DNA of 64,000 nt, taken from the NCBI RefSeq assembly GCF_052116305.1, contig NZ_JBQKLI010000001.1:62001-126000 (forward strand), given 5' to 3'. Below the pieces are notes generated by a model. That model had not been told where the DNA came from. It worked only from the letters and a program-made list of their open reading frames with translations, and made no database searches. The position numbers were made by a program, and so were the translations under genes. Shown here one piece after another: positions 26,892 to 36,200 of the stretch (positions are counted from its first letter, which is position 1; every line of letters starts with the position of its first letter). The stretch comes from JBQKLI01 sp012798975. Its GTDB lineage: Bacteria > Bacillota > Clostridia > Tissierellales > Peptoniphilaceae.

Positions 26892-28208
26892 ATGAATAAA
26901 CCGGTAATAGCAATAGTAGGGAGACCAAATGTAGGAAAGTCTACTTTATTTAATAAATTAATCAGTAAACGAATAGCCATCACTCAAGATGATCCGGGTG
27001 TTACAAGGGATCGCCTTTATCAAGAAGGAGAGTGGCAGCATAAAAAGTTTCTTTTAGTGGATACTGGCGGTATCGAACCCGATAGCAAAGAAAGATTTTC
27101 TGTAGAAATAAAAAAACAAGTGGATTTGGCCATAGATATGGCAGAGGCAATTATTTTTCTTGTTGACGGACGCACAGGCATCACAAACGATGATAGAGAG
27201 ATTGCGAGACTCCTTCGCCAAACGAAGAAGAAAATCTTTTTAACAGTCAATAAAATCGACAGTAAAAAGCAGGAAGAATTCATATACGAATTTTATGAAC
27301 TGGGATTTGAAAATATCTATCCGGTAAGTGCTGAAAATGCATTGCGGATAGGCGATTTGCTGGATGCAGTACTGGAAGATTATGAAGTCAACAGTATCGG
27401 CGAGGAAGAGGAAGCAACCCATGTTGCCATTATCGGTAAACCAAATGTTGGAAAATCTTCTTTGATCAATCAGGTATTAGGCGAAGAAAGAATGATTGTA
27501 ACGGACATACCCGGGACTACAAGGGATGCAATCGACAGTAGAGTAGAATACGACGGCAATGAATATATCTTTATCGATACAGCAGGGCTTCGAAGAAAAC
27601 GGTCTGTTACGGAAGAAACAGAAAGATATACTGTTTTAAGAACCCTTTCAGCCATCGATCGATCCGAGCTCTGTGTGATGATGATCGATGCAACTCAAGG
27701 CATTACGGAGCAGGATTCGAAGGTAGTCGGCTATGCCCATGAAGAGGGCAAGGGAATTATAATTGCTATTAATAAATGGGATCTTATTGAAAAAGATGAT
27801 AAAACTATGAGGAATTTCGAAAAAGATATTAGAAATCAGCTTAGTTTCCTTAGTTATGCCCCTATAGTCTTTATTTCCGTCAAGGATGGTTTAAGAATAA
27901 ACAAATTATTTGATTTAATAAAGGTTGTAGACAATAACTACTCTTTACGAATCAGTACAGCAGTTTTAAATGATATCGTTACAGATGCGGTATTGCATAA
28001 TCCGCCGCCAACGGATAAAGGAGTAAGACTTAAAATCTACTATATAGCTCAAGTAGGGACACGTCCGCCTAAATTTGTGGTAAATGTTAATAAAAAAGAA
28101 CTAATGCATTTCTCTTATTTAAGATATTTAGAAAATCAAATTAGAATGAACTATAGTTTTGACGGTGTACCTCTCCAATTTGAAATTAGAGGGAGGGGAG
28201 GAGAGTAA
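26892..28208 (+). CDS. der: Ribosome biogenesis GTPase Der (EngA)
   Basis: Double GTPase needed for 50S subunit assembly, 438 residues. The first G domain has GRPNVGKST (9-17), DTGG and NKID. The second has GKPNVGKSS (near 184), DTAGLRRK and NKWD. A C-terminal KH-like domain follows. The frame is open upstream to 26814, but that part is the glyA terminator. The ATG at 26892 gives the conserved start MNKPVIAIVGRPNVGK. Its ribosome binding site is weak (AGAAAGG at 26876-26882). plsY starts on its last base. Confidence 0.97.
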   Translation: MNKPVIAIVGRPNVGKSTLFNKLISKRIAITQDDPGVTRDRLYQEGEWQHKKFLLVDTGGIEPDSKERFSVEIKKQVDLAIDMAEAIIFLVDGRTGITNDDREIARLLRQTKKKIFLTVNKIDSKKQEEFIYEFYELGFENIYPVSAENALRIGDLLDAVLEDYEVNSIGEEEEATHVAIIGKPNVGKSSLINQVLGEERMIVTDIPGTTRDAIDSRVEYDGNEYIFIDTAGLRRKRSVTEETERYTVLRTLSAIDRSELCVMMIDATQGITEQDSKVVGYAHEEGKGIIIAINKWDLIEKDDKTMRNFEKDIRNQLSFLSYAPIVFISVKDGLRINKLFDLIKVVDNNYSLRISTAVLNDIVTDAVLHNPPPTDKGVRLKIYYIAQVGTRPPKFVVNVNKKELMHFSYLRYLENQIRMNYSFDGVPLQFEIRGRGGE

Positions 28209-28801
28209 TGAGAATTTTATTACTATGTCTTTTCTCTTATTTCTTAGGAAATATATCCGGTTCATTGCTTATAGGAAAGGTTTTATATAATAAAGATATA
28301 AGAGAATATGGAAGCGGCAATGCAGGTATGACGAATGCACTGCGAACCTTTGGGAAAAAAATAGGTGCGGCCACATTTATTATAGATTTCATAAAAGGAA
28401 TGATAGCAGCTTATATCGGAAGCCGTGTTATGGGAGATTTCGGTATTATGCTTGCTGGAATATTTGTGGTATTAGGCCACGATTGGCCGGTAGTTTTCCG
28501 TTTTAAAGGCGGCAAAGGGATTGCCACATCTTTTGGTGTGCTTGTAATGAGTCAGCCGATAATTGCGTTTATTATGTTTGTTATTTTTTTAATTACTGTT
28601 ATAATATCTAAATATGTATCCTTAGGTTCAGTGTTGGCTGCGGCTGCAGGATTAGTTATTGGTGCATATTTCTTTTTGACAGCCCAGATTTATCTATCGG
28701 CTATGTTATTAGTTTTAGGATTAATGACGATTTATAAGCATAGACAAAATATTTGGAGGCTGTTGATTGGAGAAGAAAATAAAATTCACATTAATATTTA
28801 G
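28208..28801 (+). CDS. plsY: Acyl-phosphate:glycerol-3-phosphate acyltransferase
   Basis: Integral membrane enzyme that transfers an acyl group from acyl-phosphate (made by PlsX) to glycerol-3-phosphate, starting phospholipid synthesis. The 197-residue protein shows about five membrane helices and the three family motifs: GSGNAGMTNALRTFG (near 37-51), GHDWPVVFRFKGGKGIATSFG, and KHRQNIWRLLIGEE near the C-terminus. The ATG overlaps the der stop by one base, the order known from many Firmicutes. PlsX is encoded 1.6 kb downstream. Confidence 0.96.
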   Translation: MRILLLCLFSYFLGNISGSLLIGKVLYNKDIREYGSGNAGMTNALRTFGKKIGAATFIIDFIKGMIAAYIGSRVMGDFGIMLAGIFVVLGHDWPVVFRFKGGKGIATSFGVLVMSQPIIAFIMFVIFLITVIISKYVSLGSVLAAAAGLVIGAYFFLTAQIYLSAMLLVLGLMTIYKHRQNIWRLLIGEENKIHINI

Positions 28802-28810
28802 GAGGACTGT

Positions 28811-29998
28811 ATGAAAATTTTAGTTATCAACTGTGGAAGTTCATCATTAAAATATCAATTATTTGATATGGACAACGAGGAAGTGCTTGGCAAGGGGATT
28901 GTAGAGAGAATCGGTATTGACGGATCTAGAATCAAGCATGAGGTAGATGGAGAAAAATTTGTTCAAGATATTGTTGCAGATAACCATACTCAAGCAATCG
29001 AAAAGGTATTTGAAGTAATTACCGATGAAGAGAATGGATTGGTTTCTTCTTTAGATGAAATTACCGCTATCGGACATAGAGTACTTCATGGCGGGGAAGA
29101 ACTTACAGAATCAACTTTAATCGATGATCATGTTAAAGAAGTAATTAAAGAATATGTGAAATTCGGACCACTGCATAATCCAGCAAATTTAATGGGAATT
29201 GAAGCTTGTGAAAAAATTGCACCTGGAAAACCAAATGTAGCAGTGTTTGATACAGCATTCCATCAGTCAATGCCTGCGATGAATTACATATATGGTATCC
29301 CATATGAGTACTACGAAAAATACCGCATCCGTAAATTCGGATTCCACGGAACAAGTCATAAGTATATTACAAAACGAACAGCTGAGCTGTTAGAAAAGCC
29401 TGAAGATGAAATCAATATTATTACTGTTCATTTAGGCAACGGTTCAAGCCTTTCAGCTGTAAAAAACGGAAAATGCTTTGATACTACGATGGGTTTAACT
29501 CCCCTAGAAGGTCTTATGATGGGAACTCGATCTGGAGATTTAGATCCGACTGTTTTAACGTTCTTAATGGAAGAAGAAGGATTTACGCCAGCTGAGATGA
29601 ATAGTATTTTAAATAAAAAATCCGGTGCTTTAGGTGTATCTCAAATGAGCAGCGATTTTAGAGACTTAGAAGATGCAGCAGAAGAGGGCAATGAAAGAGC
29701 TAAACTTACGCTTGATATGTTTAGCCAACGAGTTCGAAAATATATCGGAGCTTATATGGCGGAATTAGGTCATGTAGATGCAATCTGTTTTTCAGGGGGA
29801 ATCGGCGAAAATTCACTTATAATGCGAGCGGATATAGTTTCGGGTTTAGAAGAACTAGGTATTGAAATCGACGCTGAAAGAAACAATACGCGTAAAGAGG
29901 CTTTAATCTCTTCAGACAATTCAAGAATCAAGGTTTTCGTAGTTCCAACCAATGAAGAATTAATGATTGCAAGAGATACATTAGAATTAACAAAATAA
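28811..29998 (+). CDS. ackA: Acetate kinase
   Basis: Converts acetyl-phosphate and ADP to acetate and ATP, the main substrate-level phosphorylation step of many anaerobes. At 395 residues it is full length. Signatures: KILVINCGSSSLKYQLFD at the start, RVLHGGE near 97, VAVFDTAFHQSMP, RKFGFHGTSHKYI with the catalytic histidine, GARTRSGDLDP-type loop (here MMGTRSGDLDP), and FSGGIGENS near the end. TAGGAGGA precedes the ATG. pta is not adjacent. The next promoter starts right after the stop. Confidence 0.98.
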   Translation: MKILVINCGSSSLKYQLFDMDNEEVLGKGIVERIGIDGSRIKHEVDGEKFVQDIVADNHTQAIEKVFEVITDEENGLVSSLDEITAIGHRVLHGGEELTESTLIDDHVKEVIKEYVKFGPLHNPANLMGIEACEKIAPGKPNVAVFDTAFHQSMPAMNYIYGIPYEYYEKYRIRKFGFHGTSHKYITKRTAELLEKPEDEINIITVHLGNGSSLSAVKNGKCFDTTMGLTPLEGLMMGTRSGDLDPTVLTFLMEEEGFTPAEMNSILNKKSGALGVSQMSSDFRDLEDAAEEGNERAKLTLDMFSQRVRKYIGAYMAELGHVDAICFSGGIGENSLIMRADIVSGLEELGIEIDAERNNTRKEALISSDNSRIKVFVVPTNEELMIARDTLELTK

Positions 29999-30027
29999 TT
30001 GACAGAACGTCAAAAGATGGGTATAAT
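29999..30027 (+). promoter_or_regulatory. Consensus promoter upstream of rpmF
   Basis: TTGACA (29999-30004) and TATAAT (30022-30027) with 17-base spacing form a perfect vegetative promoter. Transcription would start near 30034, giving an rpmF leader of about 70 bases. Confidence 0.92.
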
Positions 30028-30105
30028 AAACCTTGTTGAAATTTTAAAACAGGATGAATATAAATATAGATATTTATTCGGTGTTATCAGGCAGGAGGTG
30101 TAATA

Positions 30106-30288
30106 ATGGCAGTACCAAAAAGAAAGACTTCAAAAACAAGAAGGGATAAAAGAAGAGCATCTTCTTATAGATTACCCCGAGTTACAATAATGGAATGTCC
30201 AAATTGTCATGAACAAAAATTACCGCATAGAGTTTGTAAAGCTTGTGGTTATTATGACGGAAAAGAAGTATTATCAACAGAAAATTAA
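30106..30288 (+). CDS. rpmF: 50S ribosomal protein bL32, zinc-binding form
   Basis: A 60-residue large-subunit protein starting AVPKRKTSKTRRDKRRA. Four cysteines (C31, C34, C44, C47, as CPNC and CKAC) form the zinc ribbon, so this is the zinc-dependent form and not the cysteine-free paralogue used under zinc limitation. An ideal AGGAGGTG lies 6-13 bases before the ATG. In most bacteria yceD (DUF177) comes directly before rpmF; here no intact yceD is present. Confidence 0.98.
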   Translation: MAVPKRKTSKTRRDKRRASSYRLPRVTIMECPNCHEQKLPHRVCKACGYYDGKEVLSTEN

Positions 30289-30307
30289 TTAGAGAATAAG
30301 AATAACG

Positions 30308-30338
30308 AAACTCCCTAGTCAAAACAGGGAGTTTTTTT
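30308..30338 (+). terminator. Terminator after rpmF
   Basis: AAACTCCCT and AGGGAGTTT form a nine-base stem around a nine-base loop, continuing into seven T. It separates rpmF from plsX. A TAAAAT at 30397-30402 could be the -10 box of a plsX promoter, but no good -35 box accompanies it. Confidence 0.85.
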
Positions 30339-30433
30339 AGTGGAAAAAGGATAAGGCCATACAATGAACCGCCTAGGTAAAGATGAATAAATATGATAAA
30401 ATGATCATGAAATAATAATAATAGGAGGAATCG

Positions 30434-31426
30434 ATGAAAATCATTATAGATACTCTAGGAGCAGATAAAGGCTATGAAGAGGTAGTTCTTGGTACGCTAA
30501 AAGCTATGGATCAACATACAGGATTTGAAGTGCTTTTTGTTGGGCCTGAAAATAAAATTAAAGATGTAATTGGAGATAAAATCGACGCCAGCCGATTTTC
30601 CTTTTTAGATACAGATTGTTTTATTGAAAATACAGAGGAACCGACCAAAGCCTTAAGAGAAAAGGAGAATGCCAGTATTGTAATCGGATTGAAAGCATTG
30701 CTGAAAGAGGAATACGACGGCTTATTATCCTGCGGAAGTACAGGAGCTCTTTTGGCCGGAGGAACGTTGATCGTTAAAAGAATAAAGAATGTGAAACGTC
30801 CAGCGCTTATGATAATGGCTCCTTCCCTAACAACTCCATTTATATTAATGGATGTAGGAGCGAATGTAGACTGTACTGTAGAAATGCTTTCTCAGTTTGC
30901 GGTAATGGGATCTTTCTATGCGAAAGGGATCCTTGGAAAAGAAAATCCCTCAGTAGCTTTGCTAAATATCGGATCAGAAGAAGGCAAGGGAGACAAGTTA
31001 AGAAAAGAGACCTTTGAGACGCTGCGAAATTCCTCTATTAATTTCATCGGAAATATTGAAGCGAGAGATATTTATTTTGGAAAAGCTGATGTAGTTGTTA
31101 CAGACGGATTTACAGGAAACACTGTTTTAAAAACTACAGAAGGTGTTTCGATGGTCTTAGGCAAAGTCATCCAAGATGCAATAGCAAAAAATGCAAAAAC
31201 ACAAGAAGAGATGATTTTATGCAAAAATATTTTCGGTGCTGCTGCCCGTGTATTTGATTTTAATAAGTACGGTTCCGCACCTCTATTGGGATTAAACAAA
31301 CCAGTATTTAAATCTCATGGTTCCAGCGATAAAGATATAATTGCAGGCGGAATTTCAAACCTTATTCAATATCTTGAACAAGGAACCAATGAAGAGATTA
31401 AGAATATATTGCTAAAAGAATTTTAG
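30434..31426 (+). CDS. plsX: Phosphate acyltransferase PlsX
   Basis: Makes acyl-phosphate from acyl-ACP, the donor for PlsY. The 330-residue protein starts KIIIDTLGADKGYEE, a variant of the common AVDAMGGD start. It then shows CGSTGALLAGGTLIVKRI, MDVGANVDC, NIGSEEGKG, DVVVTDGFTGNTVLKT and KYGSAPLLGLNKPVFKSHGS, all typical of PlsX. AGGAGGAA precedes the ATG. rnc follows 20 bases later; the fab and acpP genes that often separate plsX from rnc are not here. Confidence 0.93.
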   Translation: MKIIIDTLGADKGYEEVVLGTLKAMDQHTGFEVLFVGPENKIKDVIGDKIDASRFSFLDTDCFIENTEEPTKALREKENASIVIGLKALLKEEYDGLLSCGSTGALLAGGTLIVKRIKNVKRPALMIMAPSLTTPFILMDVGANVDCTVEMLSQFAVMGSFYAKGILGKENPSVALLNIGSEEGKGDKLRKETFETLRNSSINFIGNIEARDIYFGKADVVVTDGFTGNTVLKTTEGVSMVLGKVIQDAIAKNAKTQEEMILCKNIFGAAARVFDFNKYGSAPLLGLNKPVFKSHGSSDKDIIAGGISNLIQYLEQGTNEEIKNILLKEF

Positions 31427-31446
31427 TTTAAAAAAGAAAGGATTGT

Positions 31447-32163
31447 ATGTTGGATCAAAAGAGAATTCAAGAATTGTCGGAAGTTGAAGAGAAGATAGAT
31501 TATCAGTTCAGAAATAAAGATCTGCTGAACCAGGCTTTATATCACAGTTCATATGCAAATGAAAATCAAGATAAAACTTTGTCCAATGAACGATTGGAAT
31601 TTTTAGGCGATGCTGTAGTGGGGCTTATCGTGAGTGATCTTCTATACAAAAAAGAAGATGGCTTTCAAGAAGGGGAAATGACTAAAAAAAGAAGCCGGCT
31701 TGTTTGCGAGCCTAGTTTTGCGAATATGGCAAGACAGTTGGGCCTTGGCGAATATTTGCAGATGGGAAGAGGCGAAGAATTGTCTGGGGGAAGAAATCGG
31801 GATTCTATCCTTGCAGATGCTTTTGAGGCGTTGATTGCAGCTGTGTATTTAGATTCCGGCTTTAATGGTACTCAGATATATTTTGAAGAAGTTCTTAGCG
31901 AAAAGCTTTTAGACTATCTGAATTATGCAGATCAGATTAAGGACTATAAGACAACCCTTCAAGAATACTTTCAAAAAGCAGGAAAGCAGCTGAAATATTC
32001 TATAGACAAAGAAATCGGACCGGAGCATGAGAAAGTATTTTATGCTTCAGTCCATTCCGAGGACAAACCTATAGGAAGCGGTGTGGGCAAAAATAAAAAA
32101 AGCGCAGAACAGGCAGCTGCGCAAAATGCTATTGAGATTTTGGGAATTAGGGATGAACTCTAA
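31447..32163 (+). CDS. rnc: Ribonuclease III
   Basis: Double-stranded RNA endonuclease for rRNA maturation and mRNA decay. The 238-residue protein has the catalytic domain with the signature NERLEFLGDAVVGL (47-60) and the second acidic site ADAFEALIAAVYLD, then the dsRNA-binding domain from about 163 (DYKTTLQEYFQK to SAEQAAAQNAI). AAAGGA is 5-10 bases before the ATG. Its last 11 bases overlap the radical SAM gene. rnc-smc-ftsY is a common Firmicutes order. Confidence 0.97.
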   Translation: MLDQKRIQELSEVEEKIDYQFRNKDLLNQALYHSSYANENQDKTLSNERLEFLGDAVVGLIVSDLLYKKEDGFQEGEMTKKRSRLVCEPSFANMARQLGLGEYLQMGRGEELSGGRNRDSILADAFEALIAAVYLDSGFNGTQIYFEEVLSEKLLDYLNYADQIKDYKTTLQEYFQKAGKQLKYSIDKEIGPEHEKVFYASVHSEDKPIGSGVGKNKKSAEQAAAQNAIEILGIRDEL

Positions 32164-33208
32164 AAACATTGTTCCTGTTTTCGTTCCTCACTGCGGCTGT
32201 CCCCATGATTGCGCTTTCTGCAATCAAAAAAAGATTACCCAGCAGAATGCTCCCCTAGACAGTTCAGGCATTAGAAAATCTATCGAAAACTATCTTCACT
32301 ATTTCAAATCAAGAAAAGAGAGACAGATCGCTTTTTATGGGGGGAGTTTCACAGGAATTCCAAAGAAGGAAATGATCGAATACTTAAAAATCGGTAATGA
32401 ATTCATAGAAAAGGGAGAGGTTGACAGTTTAAGGCTGTCTACACGTCCCGATTATATAAACGAAGAGATACTAGGAATTCTAAAAAGTTTTAATGTCAAG
32501 ACGATCGAATTAGGTGTGCAGTCTATGGATGATGCTGTTTTGTCTCTCAATCGCAGAGGCCATACAGCAATGGATGTTGTCAAGGCAGCAAAAATGATCC
32601 GAGATAATTCTTTTGAATTAGGACTCCAAATGATGATCGGACTTTATGGAGATTCATTAAAGTCTGCTTTTTTTTCTGCCGAAAATATTGCAGATTTGAA
32701 GCCTGATTTTGTCCGAATCTATCCCACATTGACGTTAGCGGATACCTATTTGGAAGAGCTTTATCATAGAGGAGTGTATACACCTTTGAAATTAGAGGAA
32801 GCTGTTTTTGTTCTTAAGAAAATTCTACCTGTATTTTATAGAAAAAAGATTCCTGTTATTCGTGTAGGACTCCAGCCCTCAGAAGAAATAGCAGAGAATA
32901 AAAGTGTTATCGCAGGTCCTTTTCACCCTAGTATTCGGATGCTTGCAGAAGAAGAATTGTACTACAGCTTTTTAGAAGAAAAACTTCGGCATATTAAGAA
33001 TATTGATCATTTAATAATTTCCGCTCCTCATGAGATATTAAATTATTTTATAGGGCTGAATAAACGAAATAAAAATCGTTTAATTGAGAAATATAAAATT
33101 AAAACTATTGGTTTTAGAGGGGAAAAGAGAAAGGACATAGAGATTATTATCAATAAGAAGAGCAGCATAAGATTTATGAAAGAAGATATATTTAACCAAT
33201 CATTATAA
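32153..33208 (+). CDS. Radical SAM protein, Elp3-like, function unknown
   Basis: A 351-residue radical SAM enzyme. The iron-sulfur CxxxCxxC motif is C16-C20-C23 in CGCPHDCAFCNQ, followed by the SAM-binding AFYGGSFTGI, the LRLSTRPDYI strand and IELGVQSMDD with GLQMMIGLYGD, all shared with the Elp3/YhcC group. The C-terminal acetyltransferase domain of true Elp3 is absent. It lies between rnc and smc in several Clostridia, without a known reaction. The frame is open back to 32081 inside rnc; the ATG at 32153 gives the family-like start and an overlap of 11 bases. Its substrate is unknown; a tRNA-related role is only a guess from fold similarity. Confidence 0.8.
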   Translation: MNSKNIVPVFVPHCGCPHDCAFCNQKKITQQNAPLDSSGIRKSIENYLHYFKSRKERQIAFYGGSFTGIPKKEMIEYLKIGNEFIEKGEVDSLRLSTRPDYINEEILGILKSFNVKTIELGVQSMDDAVLSLNRRGHTAMDVVKAAKMIRDNSFELGLQMMIGLYGDSLKSAFFSAENIADLKPDFVRIYPTLTLADTYLEELYHRGVYTPLKLEEAVFVLKKILPVFYRKKIPVIRVGLQPSEEIAENKSVIAGPFHPSIRMLAEEELYYSFLEEKLRHIKNIDHLIISAPHEILNYFIGLNKRNKNRLIEKYKIKTIGFRGEKRKDIEIIINKKSSIRFMKEDIFNQSL

Positions 33209-33221
33209 AGGTGGAAGAAGT

Positions 33222-36200
33222 ATGAAATTAAAAAAGATTGGACTTCACGGTTTTAAATCTTTTAAAGATAGGATCAATCTTGAATTCGACCATCCGATTA
33301 CAGCTATAGTTGGACCTAATGGAAGCGGGAAGTCAAATATTGCAGACGGAATCCGATGGGTTTTGGGTGAACAAAGCGCAAAATCTCTTCGGGGGACAAA
33401 GATGGAAGATATTATTTTTGCAGGAACAGAAAAAATTAAACCTGTAAACGTAGCCCAGGTATCGATGACTTTTGACAACGAGAGTCAATGGCTTCCCCTT
33501 GATTATAAGGAAATAACCATCGAAAGAAGAGTTTTTCGTAATGGAGAGTCTAACTATTATCTAAACAAATCGAAATGCAAATTAAGGGACATTAGAGAGC
33601 TGTTTTTAGATACGGGAATAGGCAAGGACGGCTACTCTATTATAGGACAGGGAAGAATAGAAAGTATTTTGAATTCCAAATCAGAAGACCGCCGAGAAAT
33701 ATTCGAAGAGGCTTCCGGGATTTCAAAATTAAAATACAAAAAGATTGAATCACTAAAAAAACTAGAACATGTTCGAGAAAATGTTAAAACCATTGAAGAA
33801 CTGCTTAATGTTAAAAGTGCTGAATTGAACTATTTGAAAAAAGAAGCATCTAGAGCTTCTAAAGCGATGGGAATAGAAAAGGATTTACTAGAAAAAGATA
33901 AAAATATAGCTTTATATGATATCCAATCCTTTAATCGATTAAAAGAAGAATATTCCGAAAAGCTAAATGAATTAGAAACTCAAATGGCATTTATCAAAGA
34001 TGAAAAAGATGATCTTTCTCAGCAATTATCTTCTACTACGGAAGAATTAGCAGATTTAAATGTTGAGTTGGAAAAGCAGGAAAAGGAATTAAGAGATTTA
34101 GAAATCAATAAAGAGAAACTAAAATCTAATTATGATTTAAATCAGGAAAAACTGCATTTTAGTAAAAACGAGTCAGAACGCCTGAAAACTCAAATAGGAA
34201 TTTATACAAAAAATATCGAAAGAAAAAAAGAAGATAAACAGAACCTTTTCCAAGAAGCTGAAAAACTGAAAGAAAAAATAAAAGAATATACAAGGGCTTT
34301 TAAAAAGGCGCAAGCTTCGATTCAAGAGTTTAAAGAACAAGAAAATACTCTGAATCATGAGTATCGTTTATTTATAGAAACTTTAGACGGGGAAAAAAAT
34401 GAGTTTAATCGATTAACTGCTTTAAAAGAAACGAATTTTCAGCATTCTTTACACGAGGAAAAAAACACTAAAGAATATCTTGAGCAAGAAGAGAAGACTG
34501 CAGAAGAAATAGAGAAACATAAAAGGAACATACTGATTTTCAATGATAAAGCTGTAGAATTATCCAATCGGATAAGTAGAAACAAAGAAAAGAGACAATA
34601 TCTTGAAGAAAAGTTGGAAACAGAGCGAAGAAAATTACAGGAATCTGAAGGAAAAAAAATAAATTTAGAAATAGAAGGAAAAGATCTAAGAAATAAATAC
34701 AACTTTTTGTTTCAAATTAAAGACAATTACGAAGGCTACTATCGTCAAGTTGCGTCTTTTCTTAAAGAGTTAAAGAAAAATGAATCTTTATCCAATAAAT
34801 CTAGAGGAGCCTTAGCAGATTTGATTCAAGTTGAAAAAAAATATGAAAAGGCAATCGAAGTTCTATTAAGCGGAAATCTTCAGAGTATTGTAACTAGAAC
34901 AGATCAGGATGCTAAAGATTTAGTTCGCTTTTTAAAAGAGAAGAAAATCGGAAGACTTACTTTTCTTCCAATGGAGTCGATTAAAGCGAAAAAAGCGACC
35001 GAGGATATTCAAGATCCCGATGTTTTATGTATTGCTTCGACTGTAGTCAGAAGCGATGACGAGTATCGTTCCATCATTGATTATTTTTTAAATAGAACTC
35101 TTATTGTACAGAACATGGATACAGCGATTAAGATCAAGAAGAAATATCCATACTATAGAATTGTTACATTAGATGCAGATCTTATCAATACTTGGGGTTC
35201 AATTGTCGGCGGATATAAGAAGACTCAAAACAAGGGTGTATCCATCGTGAATAGAGAAAAAGAAATAGAAGATATAAAAAACAAAATCAAAGAAAAATCG
35301 AAACAATTCGAGGTAGAGATCAACTTCATAAAAGATCATAAGGAGTCTTTAGAGCAGTATAAAAAAGATTTAGAAGATTTAGATAGAGAAGTAGAGGAAC
35401 TTCAAAAAGAAATGGAAAATATTCAAAACCAAAAGGAATATTTTTCAACACAAATAGAAATTCTCGGAATTAAACAGGAAGAATATAAAAAGTATTACGA
35501 GAAAAAATCGGAGACGATTTTTACAAAAGACCATGAAGAAAGGCTTGCTTATCTAAAAAAGAGTATTCAAGAAAAATCTATTCTTAAAGAAGAGATGGAA
35601 TTAAAACTTGAGAGCAATCAAAAAAGTCTTCAAACTTTTGAGATGGATCATTATAAAGCGGATAATCTTTCAGAAGCTGGGAAGAGAGATTTAAGAATAA
35701 ATGAAAACGAGTTGTTAAAGATTGAGGAAGAGACCAGTCAAGAAAGAATACTTCTTGCCGAAGTTCAGAATAAGCTTGAAGATTTATATAAAACAATCCA
35801 ATTGCTGGAAGAAGAGAATCGTCAAATAAACGTTGATGCAGAGCAGATGGAAGTTTCCTATCATAAAAAACAGCAAGAGAATCCTATATTAAAACAACTT
35901 CATTTAGAATTGGCGCAAAAGCGTGAAAAGATCAACCACAGAATAAGCGAAATCGATAAAGATATTCTAAAAAAGGATTACAGCATTCATTCGCTCACGG
36001 AAAAAATTGAAAGACAAGAGGAAAAGATACTCAAAGAAGTGGACAGAATCTTTGAAGAATATAATATTTCTCTTAATTTAGAAGATAAGTATCAGCTGAA
36101 TGAATCTATTTCCGTAGATCATACACGTCAAGAGATCAAGAATATGAAGAAGACTCTCTTTCAAATAGGGGAATACCGAAAAGAATCTATCGAAGAATAC

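Noticed and set aside
32081..32152. Upstream extension of the radical SAM gene within rnc
   Set aside because: It is a shadow of the rnc 3' end in another frame; homologous sequence begins at the ATG 32153.
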